The notes under the pieces were generated by a model, which saw nothing but the letters and a program-made list of their open reading frames with translations, did not search any database and had not been told where the DNA came from. A stretch of 9,526 nt of DNA from Bacillota bacterium (GTDB taxonomy: Bacteria; Bacillota; Bacilli; Paenibacillales; NBRC-103111). Shown here piece by piece: positions 1 through 5,158 of this stretch; the first letter of the stretch is position 1; every line of letters starts with the position of its first letter. The translations under genes were made by a program, and so were the position numbers. Location: NCBI GenBank assembly GCA_023391955.1, contig JAEWAA010000439.1, positions 1 through 9,526 of the forward strand, in the 5' to 3' direction.

Positions 1-113
1 CCCCCCACGTGATTGAGCTGGCCCACAAAGGGATAGTAGATATCGCGGATAAAGGAATGGTCATCCAAATTGATCAGAAAATTACCGTTGCCAATCGAAT
101 AATGTCGAGGCAT
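1..113 (-). CDS. GH15 family glycoside hydrolase, N-terminal fragment
   Basis: Only the first 37 codons are in the window; the gene runs off the left edge. The visible protein begins MPRHYSIGNGNFLINLDD and continues with IRDIYYPFVGQLNHVGG. This matches the start of bacterial glucoamylase/trehalase-like GH15 proteins, whose N-terminal beta-sandwich opens with an 'xGNGxLLxNxD' strand and a 'RDxYYPxVGQxNH' segment. Family members release glucose from alpha-glucans or trehalose-type substrates, but the catalytic (alpha/alpha)6 barrel is outside the window, so the substrate cannot be given. The start ATG (111-113 on the plus axis) is preceded by AGAAGGGAAG at 121-130, with 7 nt between. The gene is divergent from the five-gene block at 425-4982 and shares its intergenic region. 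The family call rests on a short stretch recognised from memory. Confidence 0.8.
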   Translation of the reverse strand, partial: MPRHYSIGNGNFLINLDDHSFIRDIYYPFVGQLNHVG

Positions 114-139
114 GTCATCACTTCCCTTCTATGAATCTA

Positions 140-167
140 CTATTACAATGATGGGCAAAAATTGCAA
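140..167 (-). promoter_or_regulatory. Candidate promoter for the GH15 gene
   Basis: Read on the minus strand, TTGCAA (162-167) is followed after 16 nt by TAATAG (140-145). These match the vegetative -35 TTGACA at 4 of 6 positions and the -10 TATAAT at about 3 of 6. Transcription would begin near 133, giving a leader of about 20 nt before the ATG at 113. The match is weak and rests on position and spacing. Confidence 0.25.
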
Positions 168-223
168 GAAAAAACCGGAAGCGGCGGGAAAATTTTTTGG
201 GTGCGGAGCGGGTATGCGTCTGT

Positions 224-263
224 AAAAACTCCCTCCACCATCTTATGGGCAGGGGGGAGGGAG
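224..263 (-). terminator. Leftward terminator-like hairpin upstream of GH15
   Basis: On the minus strand an 8-bp perfect stem, CTCCCTCC (256-263) with GGAGGGAG (229-236), is followed directly by five T residues (224-228). Inside the loop a second short stem, CCAT/ATGG with a 3-nt loop (238-248), stacks on top. This has the form of an intrinsic terminator for transcripts moving left. No gene to its right is on the minus strand, so it would not end a normal gene. It could insulate GH15 from antisense transcription out of the operon, or attenuate a longer GH15 leader. Confidence 0.5.
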
Positions 264-265
264 GG
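247..265 (+). other. Putative G-quadruplex motif
   Basis: Four runs of three G residues lie within 19 nt on the plus strand, at 247-249, 252-254, 259-261 and 263-265, with loops of 2, 4 and 1 nt. This satisfies the usual G3N1-7 quadruplex pattern. It shares bases with the G-rich arm of the leftward terminator-like hairpin, so the two structures would compete in single-stranded or supercoiled DNA. It lies about 160 nt upstream of the first operon gene. A regulatory role is inference. Confidence 0.4.
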
Positions 266-328
266 TTCCTAATGAAAAAAATGATTCAAGTGGACAGGGA
301 TAACATGAAAGTCGGCTTAAGGAAAAAG

Positions 329-344
329 AAGGAATTTGTTCCTT
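329..344. repeat. Small perfect inverted repeat before the operon
   Basis: AAGGAA and TTCCTT form a 6-bp palindrome around a 4-nt TTTG centre, flanked by A-rich and C/T-rich sequence that extends the symmetry imperfectly. There is no T-run, so it is not a terminator. It lies just upstream of the best candidate promoter for the five-gene block and could be an operator, but its short length makes a chance origin possible. Confidence 0.3.
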
Positions 345-372
345 TCCGTCGAAAAGATTTATGAACTATTAT
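343..372 (+). promoter_or_regulatory. Candidate promoter for the five-gene block
   Basis: TATTAT (367-372) matches the -10 consensus at 5 of 6 positions. The best -35 at 18-nt spacing is TTTCCG (343-348), which matches only 3 of 6. An alternative -10 is TATACC at 381-386 with TTTATG at 358-363. Either would give a short leader before the TTG start at 425. The weak -35 suggests an activator or a different sigma factor if this is the real promoter. Confidence 0.25.
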
Positions 373-424
373 TCCGCCTTTATACCTAATGATATTGCAA
401 TAAACAGAAGGGGAGAGGGATGTA

Positions 425-916
425 TTGCGCAGACCTATACTAAACAATCAAGCCAAAACCTCAACGCATATAAAAGCGGATATCACTCCGAGGAGCAATG
501 TTCAACTAAGCGAAGCTGCTTTAGAAAAAAGGCTAAAACAAAAACGTTCCTCAGCCTATATGGATGCTATGGTCAAGTTGGATGCTGCTGGAGCGGTTTG
601 TGATCCGTCAATGGTTAAAGAACTGGTTGCAGCAATGGAAAAGGAGTTTTCGGATTTAACACCGCCGCAGCGGTTATTAGGTTTAGTGGCAAAATGTTAT
701 TTGGGTGAGCCTTACGAGGTGCATACCTTGGACATGGTTTTTGGTATCGTAGAGCATTATAAGCGGGGAAATCCCTTGCCCAATGGTATGGAAAAAGCGC
801 GGATACTGGCAAACAATCCGCAGTATGCCTATATTGAAGTGTATACCAATTGTGTATGTGCGATTTCCAATGATGGTTTGGCAGCTTACAGTAAGGGGGC
901 CCAATATGTCCAATGA
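425..916 (+). CDS. Hypothetical helical protein, first gene of AAA+ operon
   Basis: I do not recognise the family. The 163-aa product has a polar, probably disordered N-terminus (about 1-28), then helical sequence: a charged Lys/Arg/Glu helix (29-50), two amphipathic helices around 61-76 and 80-92, and further helices to 116. It has four Cys (59, 91, 143 and 145, the last two as CVC) but no metal-binding arrangement I can name. There is no signal peptide or membrane segment, so it is probably cytoplasmic. The start is TTG, supported by AAGGGGAGAGGG ending about 6 nt upstream; the only nearby ATG (420) reads into a stop after seven codons. Its stop overlaps the next gene by 11 nt, which implies translational coupling and a shared complex or pathway. 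It may be an adaptor for the AAA+ protein (inference). Confidence 0.8.
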   Translation: MRRPILNNQAKTSTHIKADITPRSNVQLSEAALEKRLKQKRSSAYMDAMVKLDAAGAVCDPSMVKELVAAMEKEFSDLTPPQRLLGLVAKCYLGEPYEVHTLDMVFGIVEHYKRGNPLPNGMEKARILANNPQYAYIEVYTNCVCAISNDGLAAYSKGAQYVQ

Positions 917-2624
917 TCGGATTATCCACCATGCGGATTTAAGCAAAATTGAATCCAGTCTGAGTGGACTGCAGCTTGAAATCATGGAGGTTTCCCAGCA
1001 AGTCAGTGTGGTTGACCATAATGTGCAGGTGGTTCATCAGGAGGTGACGGGAACCCAACAGAAGCTAGATGCCTTGACGAAGGAGTTCCAGGATTTTGTG
1101 CGCAAGGATATGCTGTTTAAAGAACTGCAGCTTGCGGAAACCAGAATCGTCAAAATTCGCCAGGAGATTAAAACCACTTATGGGCATTATGATGAAGTTA
1201 GGCGCAGGGTGACGGGTATTCTGCAAGCGGTGGATGTGCGGCTTGTTAAGAAGGAAACGATTGAGAATGCCTCTGAAGAGCTGATGCTGGCTGCTCCGCG
1301 TTATTGGCTGGCTCCTTGCCTTATCGCTCTGGCAGCATGGCTGAATGACAATAAAGATCTGGCAGACCGGGCTATGATGGAAGCTCTGAAGCGTGACGAT
1401 GAAAAGGCCTCCCTGTTTTTTGCTCTAGTGACTCGGCGTGGCGCCCGCTACAAGGCCAGCCGCCAGTGGCTCGACCGCTATTTTGGACTGCAGGACCCTT
1501 ATGAGCTGGAGCGGGAAGTCGTTATTCTGATTGACGGCTTCACCAATGGTATTTTTGGCCCGGAGTCCCGTATCCAGATTGATAAAAGAATTGATGCCTG
1601 GATTGAAGAGCTGTCCGAGCAGGCAGGGTTTGTAGAGGGGCAGAGCAAACAATGGCGGGAGGCTATGGAGGCCAAGATCAAGAAGCTGGAAGACGGGACT
1701 TACCCTTATCTTCGCCAGTACAGTAAAACCTGGCCGGAATTGGAGGAATCCCTGAAAGGAGCGAAGCTTCATAGCACAATTCATGATTATTTCTCGGATA
1801 TTCTGAACCGCCCCATCACCCCTCATGCCAGCATTGCTATTGCTGTGGATGCTCTTCTTGATACCCTGGTTTCGCAATTTGACAGTGAGGAGCTGCCGCT
1901 TCGCAGAGAAGAGAGACTGCAGACGCTAATTATCGAAGAGCATGGAGACCGCAATACAGCGCAAACCCGTTTTGGTGCCGAGAAAGCGCTGGAGGAAAAA
2001 ATTAACTTTACCCAACTTCTGACGAACTTTGCCATGTATCCTGAGTTATCCCATTCCAGTCTCGCTTCACAAAAATATGCCATTGCGCTCTCCAAAAATT
2101 GGATTAGACAAGCTCATGATGACATGACGCTTGATAACCGGATGAAGGTGCCGCCGGATATTCATATAGAGATTGACAGCTGGTCAGGAACAACAAGAAA
2201 TGGCGATAATGAGCAGGAGTTAATGGAAAATCTCTCTGCCCATATAGAAGAGCGCAAAAATGCAGACTTGTCGTCCATAAAGCTTATGTTTAGACATTGG
2301 TTAGGCCTGGTGTTAGGAATTATCTGTATTCCGGGAGGATTCGTAGCTCCGCTATTATTCGTCGGAGCAATTTTTGGAATTTTATATTTTACTGTGAATC
2401 GGTATAAGCTCCGCAAAGCGAAGGAAAAGGTTTCGGAGGATTATGAAAAACTGCTTGCCCATTGCCAGGAAATTCTAAGGGCTGTACTTTCGGATGCCTT
2501 GGATTGGCGCCGGGAGTATGCTTTGGAAGATGGCAAATCAGCTAAAGTCACAGAGCTTTTGGAAACCATTGAGCCGGATCAATTTGCTTTTGCCAATTTT
2601 GATACAGCCAGAAGAGTATTGTAG
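906..2624 (+). CDS. Coiled-coil protein with C-terminal membrane hairpin
   Basis: The 572-aa product begins with a long heptad-rich coiled coil (about 11-90), followed by a mostly helical region whose segment 125-195, with PRYWLAPCLIALAAWL at 131-146, suggests stacked helical hairpins. A soluble region with a Lys/Glu-rich helix (about 225-265) follows. Residues 465-496 are strongly hydrophobic and split by IPGG (475-478), reading as a two-pass or re-entrant membrane hairpin. After it comes a basic KLRKAKEK stretch, then a cytoplasmic tail of about 70 residues. There is no signal peptide, so most of the protein probably lies in the cytoplasm, tethered to the membrane. The start at 906 is chosen over an upstream in-frame ATG at 783 because AAGGGGG (893-899) sits 6 nt before it and the extension would lie almost wholly inside the previous gene. 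I recall similar uncharacterised actinobacterial proteins but cannot name the family. Confidence 0.85.
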   Translation: MSNDRIIHHADLSKIESSLSGLQLEIMEVSQQVSVVDHNVQVVHQEVTGTQQKLDALTKEFQDFVRKDMLFKELQLAETRIVKIRQEIKTTYGHYDEVRRRVTGILQAVDVRLVKKETIENASEELMLAAPRYWLAPCLIALAAWLNDNKDLADRAMMEALKRDDEKASLFFALVTRRGARYKASRQWLDRYFGLQDPYELEREVVILIDGFTNGIFGPESRIQIDKRIDAWIEELSEQAGFVEGQSKQWREAMEAKIKKLEDGTYPYLRQYSKTWPELEESLKGAKLHSTIHDYFSDILNRPITPHASIAIAVDALLDTLVSQFDSEELPLRREERLQTLIIEEHGDRNTAQTRFGAEKALEEKINFTQLLTNFAMYPELSHSSLASQKYAIALSKNWIRQAHDDMTLDNRMKVPPDIHIEIDSWSGTTRNGDNEQELMENLSAHIEERKNADLSSIKLMFRHWLGLVLGIICIPGGFVAPLLFVGAIFGILYFTVNRYKLRKAKEKVSEDYEKLLAHCQEILRAVLSDALDWRREYALEDGKSAKVTELLETIEPDQFAFANFDTARRVL

Positions 2625-2642
2625 AGAAGGAGTTGTATTGGT

Positions 2643-2849
2643 ATGGATGAAAATAAAGGGAATTCTCTGCTTGTCCAAAGGAAACGCCAGGGTGAGCCAA
2701 CTCCTGGCCATTCCGCAGGAGCGCCTCTGGCTGAGGAAAGCGAATTAAAACGGATCAACACCAACGAAGCCTTAGCGGGCCAGTTTCCCCAATGGGATCT
2801 TGTGCCGCCTGTTCAATTGGTTAGGAGAAGGAGCACCCGGTTTAAATGA
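2643..2849 (+). CDS. Small disordered protein with WDLVPP patch
   Basis: This 68-aa gene is supported by AGAAGGAG (2625-2632), 10 nt before its ATG, and by its stop overlapping the next start as ATGA. The first 35 residues are polar and rich in Gly, Pro, Lys and Glu with no predictable fold. The C-terminal half carries a distinct stretch, NTNEALAGQFPQWDLVPP (39-56), then QLVRRRSTRFK. The tryptophan-aspartate-proline patch followed by a basic tail has the look of a short linear binding motif. I infer that it is a docking peptide for one of the large operon partners. It contains no catalytic residues, Cys or membrane segment. It could also be the degraded end of a longer gene, but the intact ribosome binding site and coupling argue against that. 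Confidence 0.65.
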   Translation: MDENKGNSLLVQRKRQGEPTPGHSAGAPLAEESELKRINTNEALAGQFPQWDLVPPVQLVRRRSTRFK

Positions 2850-3418
2850 AAACTCCAACTACCTATGCCGAATGGCTTGACTGCTTTGATCTTTTTGCTG
2901 CAGAACAGGAGGATGAGGCTGTGCTTGCTGCAATGGAACGAGGCAGTATTGAATGGAGCACTGGCATTGACAGGAAAATGACAGAGCATATGTATCGGCT
3001 TTTGGAGCAGAGGCTAAAGAAGGTCAGCACACTCATGAACAAGGAGCTGGGGCAATTGTCGGATCAAGCGGAAACTGTCCGGGCCATGTTGCATGCCCGC
3101 AAACGGTTTGCTGTATTGCACCGGCTTACAACTCTTCTAGCATTTCCGGAAGAGGTTAGAAATGCATTTGGGAGCACTCTTAGCACCTACGTGAAGGATA
3201 CTCAGGAAGCTTTAGAGAAAGGTGCCGAAGCTGATCGGTCAGGACACTTGAAAATGATGATCCGGAACAATTCTCTCCTGCGATATGAGGAAGAAACCGC
3301 AGAACAAGCGTTAGCCCGCAATGATGTACAAGGCACAGCTTCACAAAAAGCTGATTTTCGTACCGGACAAAATCCTTCGGATAAAACAAACACCAAGCGT
3401 AGAAGGGTGCTACTGTAA
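2846..3418 (+). CDS. Hypothetical helical protein upstream of AAA+ ATPase
   Basis: Family not recognised. The 190-aa product is almost entirely helical through residue 160. An acidic N-terminal segment (11-32) precedes a long amphipathic helix (about 42-90) rich in Leu, Lys and Arg, then a helix pair around 90-125. The last 35 residues are polar and end in a basic KRRRVLL tail, probably disordered. There is no signal peptide or membrane span. The start ATG overlaps the TGA of the preceding 68-aa gene (ATGA), with a purine-rich AGGAGAAGGAG at 2823-2833, so the two are translationally coupled. Its stop lies one base before the ATPase start, consistent with co-production in matched amounts. A role as ATPase adaptor or regulator is inference from position and shape. 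Confidence 0.85.
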   Translation: MKTPTTYAEWLDCFDLFAAEQEDEAVLAAMERGSIEWSTGIDRKMTEHMYRLLEQRLKKVSTLMNKELGQLSDQAETVRAMLHARKRFAVLHRLTTLLAFPEEVRNAFGSTLSTYVKDTQEALEKGAEADRSGHLKMMIRNNSLLRYEEETAEQALARNDVQGTASQKADFRTGQNPSDKTNTKRRRVLL

Positions 3419-3419
3419 T

Positions 3420-4982
3420 ATGAGCGATATGTTGGTTTGCAAAGAGACATTAGAGCGTTACCTAAAGGCAAGAATTCCGTTCATATCCATTCGAACTCCC
3501 GAAAGAGCCAGAGCTTTGCTTATTATGGAGCAGCTGGCCAATAAATTGAATATCCCGGTTTTTTACCATACTATTTCTCAGGGAACAAGGGATATTGTGA
3601 ATAACCGGACAGCCAATGATGATCGCTCCATAATGGGCGGATTGGATTATGCCGGCCAGAAAATCGGCCAGCAGCAGAATCTTACGTTTATTTTCACAGA
3701 GGTGCCGGATATTGAAGATGACACGGCTACTGCTCGGCAATTTCAGGATATTGCCACCATGTCCACAGATACAGGCGGTAGTGTGGTTGTAATTACGAAC
3801 AAGCCAGTGTGGGGACCTTTGCAGCGCCACGGTATGTCAGTTGTGCTGGATCCTCCCAACGAGGATGAAATGCTGGAAATAATCCGGGATCAGATCACTC
3901 CTTACCGGGGCGAAATGCTGATCGAATGGGGCCAACAGGAAGAAAAACAGGCGGCAGCCGTGTTAGCAGGCATCAGCCAGATTGAGGCGGAGAACGTAAT
4001 TGCCACCCTCCTGGCTAATGGCTCTATTAAGAACGAGGATTTAAAGGAAATCACCTTTGCCAAGGACCGTATTTTCTCAGATATATCGGGAATAGAACGG
4101 GTCCAGGTGCGTGAGGATTACCAGGTAGGCGGATTGGACGGGTTAAAAACATGGCTCGATGCCAATGAACAGCTGTTGACTGCCGATTTGCGGGAACGGG
4201 GGATCCGGCCTCCCCGGGGCATCTTGCTGGTGGGGGTACCTGGCTGCGGTAAATCCTTATCTGCCAAGGCAATTGCTTCTGCATGGCAGCTTCCACTGTA
4301 CCGTCTCGACTTGTCCACTATACAGGGGCAATACTTGGGTCAGAGCGAGTCACGACTGAAGGAGGCGCTGTCTACAGCTGATCATGTAGCTCCTTGTGTG
4401 CTCTGGATCGATGAGATTGAGAAGGGTCTTGCAGGAGCATTGGGGTCGGGAGATGGGGGAACCTCTACACGAATGGTCGGGCAGTTTCTTTTTTGGCTGC
4501 AGGAAAGCTTAGCCCGAGTTTTCGTGGTGGCGACCGCCAACGATGTTTCCAAGCTTCCTCCTGAATTATTGAGGCGGGGACGGTTTGATGAGTTGTTTTT
4601 TGTTGACTTGCCAACAGCAAAAGAGCGGGAGGAAATTATCCGCATTTACGTGCGCAAAGGCTTAAAGAGGGAATTGGACAGCTCCCTTATGGAGCGGTTA
4701 GTGCGAATTTCGGACGGCTTCGCGGGAGCGGACCTGGAGGCAGCCGTGCGGGATGTGGTAAAGCAGGCTGTAGTAAAAGGGGATAACAGCATTACGGATG
4801 ATACGTTTATCCGTTATTTCGAGAATGTTGTACCTTTATCTCAGACAAGTCCGGAACAAATTCACCAAATCCGCACGTGGGGTAAGGAACGGGCTGTCCC
4901 CGCGGGGAAGGCATTTGAAGAGGCAGGAACAGATTTGGATCAAGGTCAAAGAAAAAAAGGCTTCCGGAATGTCATTGTGTAA
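3420..4982 (+). CDS. Ycf46-like AAA+ ATPase with degenerate first module
   Basis: The 520-aa protein has two ATPase-type modules. The first (about 1-215) keeps the strand pattern of a RecA/AAA fold, with strands at 20-25, 88-93 and 121-127, but has no Walker A glycine loop, so it cannot bind ATP in the normal way. The second (about 235-470) is a classical AAA module: Walker A GVPGCGKS (272-279), pore-loop-like QYLGQSE (304-310), Walker B VLWIDE (327-332), sensor 1 in ATAN (371-374), arginine fingers in RRGR (385-388) and a sensor-2 helix at GFAGADLEAAV (433-443). This layout fits the cyanobacterial/plastid Ycf46-like family. It probably forms a hexamer that remodels or unfolds a protein partner. 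The start at 3420 is preferred over an in-frame ATG at 3321 that lies inside the previous gene; AGAAGGG ends 12 nt before it, a slightly long spacing. It is the last gene before the terminator. Confidence 0.9.
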   Translation: MSDMLVCKETLERYLKARIPFISIRTPERARALLIMEQLANKLNIPVFYHTISQGTRDIVNNRTANDDRSIMGGLDYAGQKIGQQQNLTFIFTEVPDIEDDTATARQFQDIATMSTDTGGSVVVITNKPVWGPLQRHGMSVVLDPPNEDEMLEIIRDQITPYRGEMLIEWGQQEEKQAAAVLAGISQIEAENVIATLLANGSIKNEDLKEITFAKDRIFSDISGIERVQVREDYQVGGLDGLKTWLDANEQLLTADLRERGIRPPRGILLVGVPGCGKSLSAKAIASAWQLPLYRLDLSTIQGQYLGQSESRLKEALSTADHVAPCVLWIDEIEKGLAGALGSGDGGTSTRMVGQFLFWLQESLARVFVVATANDVSKLPPELLRRGRFDELFFVDLPTAKEREEIIRIYVRKGLKRELDSSLMERLVRISDGFAGADLEAAVRDVVKQAVVKGDNSITDDTFIRYFENVVPLSQTSPEQIHQIRTWGKERAVPAGKAFEEAGTDLDQGQRKKGFRNVIV

Positions 4983-4999
4983 GCGTAGGCTGCTTGGGA

Positions 5000-5028
5000 G
5001 GATTTGCGGATAACGCAGATCCTTTTTT
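5000..5028 (+). terminator. Intrinsic terminator of the five-gene block
   Basis: GGATTTGCG (5000-5008) and CGCAGATCC (5014-5022) pair over 9 bp with one G-U wobble around a GATAA loop, followed by six T residues (5023-5028) and further T-rich sequence. It lies 18 nt after the ATPase stop codon and ends the operon before the chemoreceptor gene. Confidence 0.9.
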
Positions 5029-5143
5029 GTTTATTAAAGCCCCCCATTGCCTATTCAGCAACCTTTAAGCTTGGCTTCAGTTCCTTCTCATATTGCCGGC
5101 GTATGCTAGGGCCATCGCATATGAAAAGATCAGGCATACATAC

Positions 5144-5149
5144 AGGAGG
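5144..5149 (+). promoter_or_regulatory. Ribosome binding site fixing the MCP start
   Basis: A perfect AGGAGG lies 9 nt before the ATG at 5159. This start is preferred over an in-frame TTG at 5093, which would add 22 arginine-rich residues before the membrane segment and has no comparable ribosome binding site. A short ORF of 13 codons (5121-5162) ends in the overlapping ATGA of the receptor start. Confidence 0.85.
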
Positions 5150-5158
5150 CGTCGGGAT

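Larger units (their letters stand above)
114..424. other. Divergent intergenic region
   Basis: This 311-nt stretch separates the leftward GH15 gene from the rightward five-gene block. From left to right it holds the GH15 ribosome binding site, a weak leftward promoter candidate, a leftward terminator-like hairpin whose G-rich arm forms a G-quadruplex motif on the plus strand, an ORF of 30 codons (272-364, plus) of doubtful reality, a small perfect hairpin at 329-344, a weak rightward promoter candidate, and the ribosome binding site of the first operon gene. No tRNA, riboswitch core or insertion-sequence end was recognised. Confidence 0.7.

Noticed and set aside
361..603. 80-codon plus-strand ORF before and over the first operon gene
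   Set aside because: It overlaps the 425-916 gene in another frame, its product has an unlikely Cys/Tyr/Ser-rich composition, and it lacks a convincing ribosome binding site.
783..905. 41-residue N-terminal extension of the coiled-coil protein
   Set aside because: It lies inside the preceding gene in another frame. The ATG at 906 has a good ribosome binding site and gives a sensible coupled overlap.
3321..3419. 33-residue N-terminal extension of the AAA+ protein
   Set aside because: It lies wholly within the 190-aa gene. The ATG at 3420 directly follows that gene's stop and matches the expected start of the fold.
5032..5143. Riboswitch or sigma-D promoter ahead of the chemoreceptor
   Set aside because: I looked for a c-di-GMP-type aptamer core and for a TAAA-N15-GCCGATAT element. 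Neither is present; only weak, badly spaced sigma-A-like hexamers occur.
5093..5158. TTG start 22 codons upstream for the chemoreceptor
   Set aside because: There is no ribosome binding site. The AGGAGG at 5144-5149 points to the ATG at 5159, which places the membrane segment near the N-terminus as usual.
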